Assembly (NCBI GenBank): GCA_946811185.2
Contig: OX328113.1
Location: forward strand, 4,092,001-4,156,000
From: Hippopus hippopus
Lineage: Eukaryota; Mollusca; Bivalvia; Cardiida; Cardiidae
Direction of reading: 5' to 3'
DNA: 64,000 bases
Within the stretch, counting starts at the first letter, position 1. Each line of letters begins with the position of its first letter. The notes beneath the pieces are model-generated. The model was not told the origin of the DNA. It saw nothing but the letters and a program-made list of their open reading frames with translations, and ran no database searches. Below, piece after piece: positions 6,621 through 20,221 of this stretch. Both the position numbers and the translations under genes were made by a program.

Positions 6621-8320
6621 TTGGCTGATCGGAAGGGGGATGTTTGTATATTCATGTTAATTTTTCGGGTCATTTCTGCCTATTCTATGGCAAAGAGGGA
6701 TCAGACCCCTGCACCAAGACCCCTTTTTTCAGAGTTTGAATCCTCAACTTTGCCATTTTATCTATTTTATCTATTTTTATTATTAGTTATTCTTACATCT
6801 TATTGTATTTTATTGGCCTATTTCTAAATTCTTCAAAGAAGAAAATGTTTTTTGGAAAAAGTTTATGCAACAGCAACCGGTTGCTTCTGAATTTTATATT
6901 TTTGCGCAGCGGTTAAACATAAAATCCACTCATGACTCACGCAGTCACCAAAATTGGTCCAATGTTTTCACGACCCTGGTAAGAAAAGAGGGAAAAGTTT
7001 GGTTTACCTTTCTTTGATTTGTGCAACAGGTGTCAGTTGCCCCCGAAAGTGTCTAAGTTGATTTTACGATTTTATGCGCAGCACGTAACAGTCACGTATG
7101 GGTGGGATAGTCATCGTAACCAATTCAATGGCCCTAGTATGAGAAAAAGAAAAACAAAATTCCCTATATCTGACTTAAGCAACAGGTGTCGTCTGCTATG
7201 GAATGTGCCCTAAGTCGAATTTTCATGTTTTTTTCGCGGGCGCGTAACTGGCACATGAGTCGGTAGTCAACGTAACTGGGTTTATCGTCACCGTATGAAG
7301 AGATAAAAAAGAATAGAAATTTACTTCCTTTTGTTTGATTTATGCAATAGGAAGCAGTTGTTACTGAAAGAGTTTTCAGTCTTTTTTAGCCACTTGTGAC
7401 ACTATTTTCTGGGATTTCTACACTGTACATTGATCATCTTAGCATATTCAAAGTATCAATGTGCAGCATAGCAGAATGCCTGAGTTAGTAACCAATTCAA
7501 TGGCCCTAGTAAGAGAAAAAGAAAAAAACTTGTTGCCTATATTTGACTTAAGCAACAGGTGTCGTCTGCTATGGAATGTGCCGTAAGTCGATTTTTCATG
7601 TTTTCGCGGGCGCATAACTGGCACCTATGAGACGGTAGTAAACGTAACTGGGTTTCTTGTCACGGTATAAAGAGATTGAAAAAAAAAAACATTTAGTTCC
7701 CTTTGTTTGATTTATGCAATAGGAAGCAGTTGCTATTGAGAGTCTTCAGTCTTTTTTAGCCACTTGTGACATTATTTTCTGGGGTTTCTACACTGTACAT
7801 TGATCATCTTAGCATATACAAAGTATCAATGTGCAGTATGGGAGCTGGCCTGAATTAGAAAAGCAAATCGAATCAAAGGATCGAGGGATCAAGGGAAGCC
7901 ACTCTTGCAAGGTGTTTGAAAACACCAAAACAAGGTCTTCTGCCACCCTGTTTTTTTAAATATTCGCCCATTGCCAGTGAAATCTGGCATGTGTGGATTG
8001 TGCAGGCATGGCAGTTTGCCAAGGACTGCATAACAGCCTTAAAAGAAGACTTAAAATCCACTTTTATGCCGATTTTTGTTCAATGTTTTCTATCGATATT
8101 TTCGGGCGCCATTTCAAATGGCTCAAAGCTTTGTGATTGGATGATTGTGGGGGTGTGTCTGCGATTTGATTGACTGATTGGGCGCAATTCTGAATTTCTC
8201 AGAGCTTTTCTGATTGGATAATTTGTAGACAAAGCTGAGATTTGATTGGCTGATTGGACGCCATTTTGATTTTCTAAAAGCTCTCGTGATTGGATAATTT
8301 TAGAGAGGCCTGAGATTTGA
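6621..8320 (+). repeat. U5, full unit, 1,700 bp
   Basis: Left-type unit with ctagtatgag and tatctgac. A private change (cag to ctg near 6677) is synonymous in the short ORF. It carries aaaagaggg rather than aaaacaggg. Confidence 0.98.
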
Positions 8321-10021
8321 TTGGCTGATCGGAAGGGGGATGTTTGTATATTCATGTTAATTTTTCGGGTCATTTCAGCCTATTCTATGGCAAAGAGGGA
8401 TCAGGCCCCTGCACCAAGACCCCTTTTTTCAGAGTTTGAATCCTCAACTTTGCCATTTTATCTATTTTATCTATTTTTATTATTAGTTATTCTTACATCT
8501 TATTGTATTTTATTGGCCTATTTCTAAATTCTTCAAAGAAGAAAATGTTTTTTGGAAAAAGTTTATGCAACAGCAACCGGTTGCTTCTGAATTTTATATT
8601 TTTGCGCAGCGGTTAAACATAAAATCCACTCATGACTCACGCAGTCACCAAAATTGGTCCAATGTTTTCACGACCCTGGTAAGAAAAGAGGGAAAAGTTT
8701 GGTTTACCTTTCTTTGATTTGTGCAACAGGTGTCAGTTGCCCCCAAAAGTGTCTAAGTTGATTTTACGATTTTATGCGCAGCACGTAACAGTCACGTATG
8801 GGTGGGATAGTCATCGTAACCAATTCAATGGCCCTAGTATGAGAAAAAGAAAAACAAAATTCCCTATATCTGACTTAAGCAACAGGTGTCGTCTGCTATG
8901 GAATGTGCCCTAAGTCGAATTTTCATGTTTTTTTCGCGGGCGCGTAACTGGCACATGAGTCGGTAGTCAACGTAACTGGGTTTATCGTCACCGTATGAAG
9001 AGATAAAAAAGAATAGAAATTTACTTCCTTTTTGTTTGATTTATGCAATAGGAAGCAGTTGTTACTGAAAGAGTTTTCAGTCTTTTTTAGCCACTTGTGA
9101 CACTATTTTCTGGGATTTCTACACTGTACATTGATCATCTTAGCATATTCAAAGTATCAATGTGCAGCATAGCAGAATGCCTGAGTTAGTAACCAATTCA
9201 ATGGCCCTAGTAAGAGAAAAAGAAAAAAACTTGTTGCCTATATTTGACTTAAGCAACAGGTGTCGTCTGCTATGGAATGTGCCGTAAGTCGATTTTTCAT
9301 GTTTTCGCGGGCGCATAACTGGCACCTATGAGACGGTAGTAAACGTAACTGGGTTTCTTGTCACGGTATAAAGAGATTGAAAAAAAAAAACATTTAGTTC
9401 CCTTTGTTTGATTTATGCAATAGGAAGCAGTTGCTATTGAGAGTCTTCAGTCTTTTTTAGCCACTTGTGACATTATTTTCTGGGGTTTCTACACTGTACA
9501 TTGATCATCTTAGCATATACAAAGTATCAATGTGCAGTATGGGAGCTGGCCTGAATTAGAAAAGCAAATCGAATCAAAGGATCGAGGGATCAAGGGAAGC
9601 CACTCTTGCAAGGTGTTTGAAAACACCAAAACAAGGTCTTCTGCCACCCTGTTTTTTTAAATATTCGCCCATTGCCAGTGAAATCTGGCATGTGTGGATT
9701 GTGCAGGCATGGCAGTTTGCCAAGGACTGCATAACAGCCTTAAAAGAAGACTTAAAATTCCCTTTTATGCCGATTTTTGTTCAATGTTTTCTATCGATAT
9801 TTTCGGGCGCCATTTCAAATGGCTCAAAGCTTTGTGATTGGATGATTGTGGGGGTGTGTCTGCGATTTGATTGACTGATTGGGCGCAATTCTGAATTTCT
9901 CAGAGCTTTTCTGATTGGATAATTTGTAGACAAAGCTGAGATTTGATTGGCTGATTGGACGCCATTTTGATTTTCTAAAAGCTCTCGTGATTGGATAATT
10001 TTAGAGAGGCCTGAGATTTGA
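8321..10021 (+). repeat. U6, full unit, 1,701 bp
   Basis: The extra base is a T in the run near 9030 (five T before gtttgat), shared with U10. Other variants are atcaggccc near 8402, cccccaaaag near 8744 (a lost CpG, also in U14), and a private aaattcccttt near 9757. Confidence 0.98.
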
Positions 10022-11721
10022 TTGGCTGATCGGAAGGGGGATGTTTGTATATTCATGTTAATTTTTCGGGTCATTTCAGCCTATTCTATGGCAAAGAGGG
10101 ATCAGACCCCTGCACCAAGACCCCTTTTTTCAGAGTTTGAATCCTCAACTTTGCCATTTTATCTATTTTATCTATTTTTATTATTAGTTATTCTTACATC
10201 TTATTGTATTTTATTGGCCTATTTCTAAATTCTTCAAAGAAGAAAATGTTTTTTGGAAAAAGTTTATGCAACAGCAACCGGTTGCTTCTGAATTTTATAT
10301 TTTTGCGCAGCGGTTAAACATAAAATCGACTCATGACTCACGCAGTCACCAAAATTGGTCCAATGTTTTCACGACCCTGGTAAGAAAAGAGGGAAAAGTT
10401 TGGTTTACCTTTCTTTGATTTGTGCAACAGGTGTCAGTTGCCCCCGAAAGTGTCTAAGTTGATTTTACGATTTTATGCGCAGCACGTAACAGTCACGTAT
10501 GGGTGGGATAGTCATCGTAACCAATTCAATGGCCCTAGTAAGAGAAAAAGAAAAACAAAATTCCCTATATTTGACTTAAGCAACAGGTGTCGTCTGCTAT
10601 GGAATGTGCCCTAAGTCGAATTTTCATGTTTTTTTCGCGGGCGCGTAACTGGCACATGAGTCGGTAGTCAACGTAACTGGGTTTATCGTCACCGTATGAA
10701 GAGATAAAAAAGAATAGAAATTTACTTCCTTTTGTTTGATTTATGCAATAGGAAGCAGTTGTTACTGAAAGAGTTTTCAGTCTTTTTTAGCCACTTGTGA
10801 CACTATTTTCTGGGATTTCTACACTGTACATTGATCATCTTAGCATATTCAAAGTATCAATGTGCAGCATAGCAGAATGCCTGAGTTAGTAACCAATTCA
10901 ATGGCCCTAGTAAGAGAAAAAGAAAAAAACTTGTTGCCTATATTTGACTTAAGCAACAGGTGTCGTCTGCTATGGAATGTGCCGTAAGTCGATTTTTCAT
11001 GTTTTCGCGGGTGCATAACTGGCACCTATGAGACGGTAGTAAACGTAACTGGGTTTCTTGTCACGGTATAAAGAGATTGAAAAAAAAAAACATTTAGTTC
11101 CCTTTGTTTGATTTATGCAATAGGAAGCAGTTGCTATTGAGAGTCTTCAGTCTTTTTTAGCCACTTGTGACATTATTTTCTGGGGTTTCTACACTGTACA
11201 TTGATCATCTTAGCATATACAAAGTATCAATGTGCAGTATGGGAGCTGGCCTGAATTAGAAAAGCAAATCGAATGAAAGGATCGAGGGATCAAGGGAAGC
11301 CACTCTTGCAAGGTGTTTGAAAACACCAAAACAAGGTCTTCTGCCACCCTGTTTTTTTAAATATTCGCCCATTGCCAGTGAAATCTGGCATGTGTGGATT
11401 GTGCAGGCATGGCAGTTTGCCAAGGACTGCATAACAGCCTTAAAAGAAGACTTAAAATCCACTTTTATGCCGATTTTTGTTCAATGTTTTCTATCGATAT
11501 TTTCGGGCGCCATTTCAAATGGCTCAAAGCTTTGTGATTGGATGATTGTGGGGGTGTGTCTGCGATTTGATTGACTGATTGGGCGCAATTCTGAATTTCT
11601 CAGAGCTTTTCTGATTGGATAATTTGTAGACAAAGCTGAGATTTGATTGGCTGATTGGACGCCATTTTGATTTTCTAAAAGCTCTCGTGATTGGATAATT
11701 TTAGAGAGGCCTGAGATTTGA
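10022..11721 (+). repeat. U7, full unit, 1,700 bp
   Basis: First full unit with right-type alleles ctagtaagag and tatttgac, plus aaatcgact. Copy B has gcgggtgcat near 11010, as in U4. It retains ttgactg. Confidence 0.98.
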
Positions 11722-13421
11722 TTGGCTGATCGGAAGGGGGATGTTTGTATATTCATGTTAATTTTTCGGGTCATTTCAGCCTATTCTATGGCAAAGAGGG
11801 ATCAGACCCCTGCACCAAGACCCCTTTTTTCAGAGTTTGAATCCTCAACTTTGCCATTTTATCTATTTTATCTATTTTTATTATTAGTTATTCTTACATC
11901 TTATTGTATTTTATTGGCCTATTTCTAAATTCTTCAAAGAAGAAAATGTTTTTTGGAAAAAGTTTATGCAACAGCAACCGGTTGCTTCTGAATTTTATAT
12001 TTTTGCGCAGCGGTTAAACATAAAATCCACTCATGACTCACGCAGTCACCAAAATTGGTCCAATGTTTTCACGACCCTGGTAAGAAAAGAGGGAAAAGTT
12101 TGGTTTACCTTTCTTTGATTTGTGCAACAGGTGTCAGTTGCCCCCGAAAGTGTCTAAGTTGATTTTACGATTTTATGCGCAGCACGTAACAGTCACGTAT
12201 GGGTGGGATAGTCATCGTAACCAATTCAATGGCCCTAGTATGAGAAAAAGAAAAACAAAATTCCCTATATCTGACTTAAGCAACAGGTGTCGTCTGCTAT
12301 GGAATGTGCCCTAAGTCGAATTTTCATGTTTTTTTCGCGGGCGCGTAACTGGCACATGAGTCGGTAGTCAACGTAACTGGGTTTATCGTCACCGTATGAA
12401 GAGATAAAAAAGAATAGAAATTTACTTCCTTTTGTTTGATTTATGCAATAGGAAGCAGTTGTTACTGAAAGAGTTTTCAGTCTTTTTTAGCCACTTGTGA
12501 CACTATTTTCTGGGATTTCTACACTGTACATTGATCATCTTAGCATATTCAAAGTATCAATGTGCAGCATAGCAGAATGCCTGAGTTAGTAACCAATTCA
12601 ATGGCCCTAGTAAGAGAAAAAGAAAAAAACTTGTTGCCTATATTTGACTTAAGCAACAGGTGTCGTCTGCTATGGAATGTGCCGTAAGTCGATTTTTCAT
12701 GTTTTCGCGGGCGCATAACTGGCACCTATGAGACGGTAGTAAACGTAACTGGGTTTCTTGTCACGGTATAAAGAGATTGAAAAAAAAAAACATTTAGTTC
12801 CCTTTGTTTGATTTATGCAATAGGAAGCAGTTGCTATTGAGAGTCTTCAGTCTTTTTTAGCCACTTGTGACATTATTTTCTGGGGTTTCTACACTGTACA
12901 TTGATCATCTTAGCATATACAAAGTATCAATGTGCAGTATGGGAGCTGGCCTGAATTAGAAAAGCAAATCGAATCAAAGGATCGAGGGATCAAGGGAAGC
13001 CACTCTTGCAAGGTGTTTGAAAACACCAAAACAAGGTCTTCTGCCACCCTGTTTTTTTAAATATTCGCCCATTGCCAGTGAAATCTGGCATGTGTGGATT
13101 GTGCAGGCATGGCAGTTTGCCAAGGACTGCATAACAGCCTTAAAAGAAGACTTAAAATCCACTTTTATGCCGATTTTTGTTCAATGTTTTCTATCGATAT
13201 TTTCGGGCGCCATTTCAAATGGCTCAAAGCTTTGTGATTGGATGATTGTGGGGGTGTGTCTGCGATTTGATTGGCTGATTGGGCGCAATTCTGAATTTCT
13301 CAGAGCTTTTCTGATTGGATAATTTGTAGACAAAGCTGAGATTTGATTGGCTGATTGGACGCCATTTTGATTTTCTAAAAGCTCTCGTGATTGGATAATT
13401 TTAGAGAGGCCTGAGATTTGA
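11722..13421 (+). repeat. U8, full unit, 1,700 bp
   Basis: Left-type at ctagtatgag and aaatccact, but its CCAAT cluster has the ttggctg allele. It is therefore a mosaic between neighbouring variant types. Confidence 0.98.
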
Positions 13422-15120
13422 TTGGCTGATCGGAAGGGGGATGTTTGTATATTCATGTTAATTTTTCGGGTCATTTCAGCCTATTCTATGGCAAAGAGGG
13501 ATCAGACCCCTGCACCAAGACCCCTTTTTTCAGAGTTTGAATCCTCAACTTTGCCATTTTATCTATTTTATCTATTTTTATTATTAGTTATTCTTACATC
13601 TTATTGTATTTTATTGGCCTATTTCTAAATTCTTCAAAGAAGAAAATGTTTTTTGGAAAAAGTTTATGCAACAGCAACCGGTTGCTTCTGAATTTTATAT
13701 TTTTGCGCAGCGGTTAAACATAAAATCGACTCATGACTCACGCAGTCACCAAAATTGGTCCAATGTTTTCACGACCCTGGTAAGAAAAGAGGGAAAAGTT
13801 TGGTTTACCTTTCTTTGATTTGTGCAACAGGTGTCAGTTGCCCCCGAAAGTGTCTAAGTTGATTTTACGATTTTATGCGCAGCACGTAACAGTCACGTAT
13901 GGGTGGGATAGTCATCGTAACCAATTCAATGGCCCTAGTAAGAGAAAAAGAAAAACAAAATTCCCTATATTTGACTTAAGCAACAGGTGTCGTCTGCTAT
14001 GGAATGTGCCCTAAGTCGAATTTTCATGTTTTTTTCGCGGGCGCGTAACTGGCACATGAGTCGGTAGTCAACGTAACTGGGTTTATCGTCACCGTATGAA
14101 GAGATAAAAAAGAATAGAAATTTACTTCCTTTTGTTTGATTTATGCAATAGGAAGCAGTTGTTACTGAAAGAGTTTTCAGTCTTTTTTAGCCACTTGTGA
14201 CACTATTTTCTGGGATTTCTACACTGTACATTGATCATCTTAGCATATTCAAAGTATCAATGTGCAGCATAGCAGAATGCCTGAGTTAGTAACCAATTCA
14301 ATGGCCCTAGTAAGAGAAAAAGAAAAAAACTTGTTCCCTATATTTGACTTAAGCAACAGGTGTCGTCTGCTATGGAATGTGCCGTAAGTCGATTTTTCAT
14401 GTTTTCGCGGGCGCATAACTGGCACCTATGAGACGGTAGTAAACGTAACTGGGTTTCTTGTCACGGTATAAAGAGATTGAAAAAAAAAACATTTAGTTCC
14501 CTTTGTTTGATTTATGCAATAGGAAGCAGTTGCTATTGAGAGTCTTCAGTCTTTTTTAGCCACTTGTGACATTATTTTCTGGGGTTTCTACACTGTACAT
14601 TGATCATCTTAGCATATACAAAGTATCAATGTGCAGTATGGGAGCTGGCCTGAATTAGAAAAGCAAATCGAATGAAAGGATCGAGGGATCAAGGGAAGCC
14701 ACTCTTGCAAGGTGTTTGAAAACACCAAAACAAGGTCTTCTGCCACCCTGTTTTTTTAAATATTCGCCCATTGCCAGTGAAATCTGGCATGTGTGGATTG
14801 TGCAGGCATGGCAGTTTGCCAAGGACTGCATAACAGCCTTAAAAGAAGACTTAAAATCCACTTTTATGCCGATTTTTGTTCAATGTTTTCTATCGATATT
14901 TTCGGGCGCCATTTCAAATGGCTCAAAGCTTTGTGATTGGATGATTGTGGGGGTGTGTCTGCGATTTGATTGACTGATTGGGCGCAATTCTGAATTTCTC
15001 AGAGCTTTTCTGATTGGATAATTTGTAGACAAAGCTGAGATTTGATTGGCTGATTGGACGCCATTTTGATTTTCTAAAAGCTCTCGTGATTGGATAATTT
15101 TAGAGAGGCCTGAGATTTGA
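13422..15120 (+). repeat. U9, full unit, 1,699 bp
   Basis: Right-type at ctagtaagag and aaatcgact. It has the cttgttccc allele in copy B, and the missing base is in the copy-B A run (10 A). Confidence 0.98.
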
Positions 15121-16822
15121 TTGGCTGATCGGAAGGGGGATGTTTGTATATTCATGTTAATTTTTCGGGTCATTTCAGCCTATTCTATGGCAAAGAGGGA
15201 TCAGACCCCTGCACCAAGACCCCTTTTTTCAGAGTTTGAATCCTCAACTTTGCCATTTTATCTATTTTATCTATTTTTATTATTAGTTATTCTTACATCT
15301 TATTGTATTTTATTGGCCTATTTCTAAATTCTTCAAAGAAGAAAATGTTTTTTGGAAAAAGTTTATGCAACAGCAACCGGTTGCTTCTGAATTTTATATT
15401 TTTGCGCAGCGGTTAAACATAAAATCGACTCATGACTCACGCAGTCACCAAAATTGGTCCAATGTTTTCACGACCCTGGTAAGAAAAGAGGGAAAAGTTT
15501 GGTTTACCTTTCTTTGATTTGTGCAACAGGTGTCAGTTGCCCCCGAAAGTGTCTAAGTTGATTTTACGATTTTATGCGCAGCACGTAACAGTCACGTATG
15601 GGTGGGATAGTCATCGTAACCAATTCAATGGCCCTAGTATGAGAAAAAGAAAAACAAAATTCCCTATATCTGACTTAAGCAACAGGTGTCGTCTGCTATG
15701 GAATGTGCCCTAAGTCGAATTTTCATGTTTTTTTCGCGGGCGCGTAACTGGCACATGAGTCGGTAGTCAACGTAACTGGGTTTATCGTCACCGTATGAAG
15801 AGATAAAAAAGAATAGAAATTTACTTCCTTTTTGTTTGATTTATGCAATAGGAAGCAGTTGTTACTGAAAGAGTTTTCAGTCTTTTTTAGCCACTTGTGA
15901 CACTATTTTCTGGGATTTCTACACTGTACATTGATCATCTTAGCATATTCAAAGTATCAATGTGCAGCATAGCAGAATGCCTGAGTTAGTAACCAATTCA
16001 ATGGCCCTAGTAAGAGAAAAAGAAAAAAACTTGTTGCCTATATTTGACTTAAGCAACAGGTGTCGTCTGCTATGGAATGTGCCGTAAGTCGATTTTTCAT
16101 GTTTTCGCGGGCGCATAACTGGCACCTATGAGACGGTAGTAAACGTAACTGGGTTTCTTGTCACGGTATAAAGAGATTGAAAAAAAAAAAACATTTAGTT
16201 CCCTTTGTTTGATTTATGCAATAGGAAGCAGTTGCTATTGAGAGTCTTCAGTCTTTTTTAGCCACTTGTGACATTATTTTCTGGGGTTTCTACACTGTAC
16301 ATTGATCATCTTAGCATATACAAAGTATCAATGTGCAGTATGGGAGCTGGCCTGAATTAGAAAAGCAAATCGAATGAAAGGATCGAGGGATCAAGGGAAG
16401 CCACTCTTGCAAGGTGTTTGAAAACACCAAAACAAGGTCTTCTGCCACCCTGTTTTTTTAAATATTCGCCCATTGCCAGTGAAATCTGGCATGTGTGGAT
16501 TGTGCAGGCATGGCAGTTTGCCAAGGACTGCATAACAGCCTTAAAAGAAGACTTAAAATCCACTTTTATGCCGATTTTTGTTCAATGTTTTCTATCGATA
16601 TTTTCGGGCGCCATTTCAAATGGCTCAAAGCTTTGTGATTGGATGATTGTGGGGGTGTGTCTGCGATTTGATTGACTGATTGGGCGCAATTCTGAATTTC
16701 TCAGAGCTTTTCTGATTGGATAATTTGTAGACAAAGCTGAGATTTGATTGGCTGATTGGACGCCATTTTGATTTTCTAAAAGCTCTCGTGATTGGATAAT
16801 TTTAGAGAGGCCTGAGATTTGA
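15121..16822 (+). repeat. U10, full unit, 1,702 bp
   Basis: Mosaic: aaatcgact with ctagtatgag. The two extra bases are one T near 15830 (shared with U6) and one A in the A run (12 A). Confidence 0.98.
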
Positions 16823-18521
16823 TTGGCTGATCGGAAGGGGGATGTTTGTATATTCATGTTAATTTTTCGGGTCATTTCAGCCTATTCTATGGCAAAGAGG
16901 GATCAGACCCCTGCACCAAGACCCCTTTTTTCAGAGTTTGAATCCTCAACTTTGCCATTTTATCTATTTTATCTATTTTTATTATTAGTTATTCTTACAT
17001 CTTATTGTATTTTATTGGCCTATTTCTAAATTCTTCAAAGAAGAAAATGTTTTTTGGAAAAAGTTTATGCAACAGCAACCGGTTGCTTCTGAATTTTATA
17101 TTTTTGCGCAGCGGTTAAACATAAAATCCACTCATGACTCACGCAGTCACCAAAATTGGTCCAATGTTTTCACGACCCTGGTAAGAAAAGAGGGAAAAGT
17201 TTGGTTTACCTTTCTTTGATTTGTGCAACAGGTGTCAGTTGCCCCCGAAAGTGTCTAAGTTGATTTTACGATTTTATGCGCAGCACGTAACAGTCACGTA
17301 TGGGTGGGATAGTCATCGTAACCAATTCAATGGCCCTAGTATGAGAAAAAGAAAAACAAAATTCCCTATATCTGACTTAAGCAACAGGTGTCGTCTGCTA
17401 TGGAATGTGCCCTAAGTCGAATTTTCATGTTTTTTTCGCGGGCGCGTAACTGGCACATGAGTCGGTAGTCAACGTAACTGGGTTTATCGTCACCGTATGA
17501 AGAGATAAAAAAGAATAGAAATTTACTTCCTTTTGTTTGATTTATGCAATAGGAAGCAGTTGTTACTGAAAGAGTTTTCAGTCTTTTTTAGCCACTTGTG
17601 ACACTATTTTCTGGGATTTCTACACTGTACATTGATCATCTTAGCATATTCAAAGTATCAATGTGCAGCATAGCAGAATGTCTGAGTTAGTAACCAATTC
17701 AATGGCCCTAGTAAGAGAAAAAGAAAAAAACTTGTTGCCTATATTTGACTTAAGCAACAGGTGTCGTCTGCTATGGAATGTGCCGTAAGTCGATTTTTCA
17801 TGTTTTCTCGGGCGCATAACTGGCACCTATAAGACGGTAGTAAACGTAACTGGGTTTCTTGTCACGGTATAAAGAGATTGAAAAAAAAAACATTTAGTTC
17901 CCTTTGTTTGATTTATGCAATAGGAAGCAGTTGCTATTGAGAGTCTTCAGTCTTTTTTAGCCACTTGTGACATTATTTTCTGGGGTTTCTACACTGTACA
18001 TTGATCATCTTAGCATATACAAAGTATCAATGTGCAGTATGGGAGCTGGCCTGAATTAGAAAAGCAAATCGAATGAAAGGATCGAGGGATCAAGGGAAGC
18101 CACTCTTGCAAGGTGTTTGAAAACACCAAAACAAGGTCTTCTGCCACCCTGTTTTTTTAAATATTCGCCCATTGCCAGTGAAATCTGGCATGTGTGGATT
18201 GTGCAGGCATGGCAGTTTGCCAAGGACTGCATAACAGCCTTAAAAGAAGACTTAAAATCCACTTTTATGCCGATTTTTGTTCAATGTTTTCTATCGATAT
18301 TTTCGGGCGCCATTTCAAATGGCTCAAAGCTTTGTGATTGGATGATTGTGGGGGTGTGTCTGCGATTTGATTGACTGATTGGGCGCAATTCTGAATTTCT
18401 CAGAGCTTTTCTGATTGGATAATTTGTAGACAAAGCTGAGATTTGATTGGCTGATTGGACGCCATTTTGATTTTCTAAAAGCTCTCGTGATTGGATAATT
18501 TTAGAGAGGCCTGAGATTTGA
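16823..18521 (+). repeat. U11, full unit, 1,699 bp
   Basis: Last unit with ctagtatgag. Private changes are gaatgtctgag near 17680, tttctcggg near 17806 and cctataagac near 17831. The A run is 10 bases. Confidence 0.98.
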
Positions 18522-20221
18522 TTGGCTGATCGGAAGGGGGATGTTTGTATATTCATGTTAATTTTTCGGGTCATTTCAGCCTATTCTATGGCAAAGAGGG
18601 ATCAGACCCCTGCACCAAGACCCCTTTTTTCAGAGTTTGAATCCTCAACTTTGCCATTTTATCTATTTTATCTATTTTTATTATTAGTTATTCTTACATC
18701 TTATTGTATTTTATTGGCCTATTTCTAAATTCTTCAAAGAAGAAAATGTTTTTTGGAAAAAGTTTATGCAACAGCAACCGGTTGCTTCTGAATTTTATAT
18801 TTTTGCACAGCGGTTAAACATAAAATCGACTCATGACTCACGCAGTCACCAAAATTGGTCCAATGTTTTCACGACCCTGGTAAGAAAAGAGGGAAAAGTT
18901 TGGTTTACCTTTCTTTGATTTGTGCAACAGGTGTCAGTTGCCCCCGAAAGTGTCTAAGTTGATTTTACGATTTTATGCGCAGCACGTAACAGTCACGTAT
19001 GGGTGGGATAGTCATCGTAACCAATTCAATGGCCCTAGTAAGAGAAAAAGAAAAACAAAATTCCCTATATTTGACTTAAGCAACAGGTGTCGTCTGCTAT
19101 GGAATGTGCCCTAAGTCGAATTTTCATGTTTTTTTCGCGGGCGCGTAACTGGCACATGAGTCGGTAGTCAACGTAACTGGGTTTATCGTCACCGTATGAA
19201 GAGATAAAAAAGAATAGAAATTTACTTCCTTTTGTTTGATTTATGCAATAGGAAGCAGTTGTTACTGAAAGAGTTTTCAGTCTTTTTTAGCCACTTGTGA
19301 CACTATTTTCTGGGATTTCTACACTGTACATTGATCATCTTAGCATATTCAAAGTATCAATGTGCAGCATAGCAGAATGCCTGAGTTAGTAACCAATTCA
19401 ATGGCCCTAGTAAGAGAAAAAGAAAAAAACTTGTTGCCTATATTTGACTTAAGCAACAGGTGTCGTCTGCTATGGAATGTGCCGTAAGTCGATTTTTCAT
19501 GTTTTCGCGGGCGCATAACTGGCACCTATGAGACGGTAGTAAACGTAACTGGGTTTCTTGTCACGGTATAAAGAGATTGAAAAAAAAAAACATTTAGTTC
19601 CCTTTGTTTGATTTATGCAATAGGAAGCAGTTGCTATTGAGAGTCTTCAGTCTTTTTTAGCCACTTGTGACATTATTTTCTGGGGTTTCTACACTGTACA
19701 TTGATCATCTTAGCATATACAAAGTATCAATGTGCAGTATGGGAGCTGGCCTGAATTAGAAAAGCAAATCGAATCAAAGGATCGAGGGATCAAGGGAAGC
19801 CACTCTTGCAAGGTGTTTGAAAACACCAAAACAAGGTCTTCTGCCACCCTGTTTTTTTAAATATTCGCCCATTGCCAGTGAAATCTGGCATGTGTGGATT
19901 GTGCAGGCATGGCAGTTTGCCAAGGACTGCATAACAGCCTTAAAAGAAGACTTAAAATCCACTTTTATGCCGATTTTTGTTCAATGTTTTCTATCGATAT
20001 TTTCGGGCGCCATTTCAAATGGCTCAAAGCTTTGTGATTGGATGATTGTGGGGGTGTGTCTGCGATTTGATTGGCTGATTGGGCGCAATTCTGAATTTCT
20101 CAGAGCTTTTCTGATTGGATAATTTGTAGACAAAGCTGAGATTTGATTGGCTGATTGGACGCCATTTTGATTTTCTAAAAGCTCTCGTGATTGGATAATT
20201 TTAGAGAGGCCTGAGATTTGA
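18522..20221 (+). repeat. U12, full unit, 1,700 bp
   Basis: Start of the uninterrupted right-type block (ctagtaagag in every later full unit). It carries tttgcacag near 18806, a CpG loss that recurs in U26, U27, U31 and U39. It is the last unit of the left block with ttcaaagaag. Confidence 0.98.

Noticed and set aside
6380..6673. Minus-strand frame of 97 codons with an ATG start, repeated in most units.
   Set aside because: It is a translation of the 75-76 bp CCAAT repeats; its internal repeats follow the DNA period. U1-U3 contain an in-frame stop (aatttaagag).
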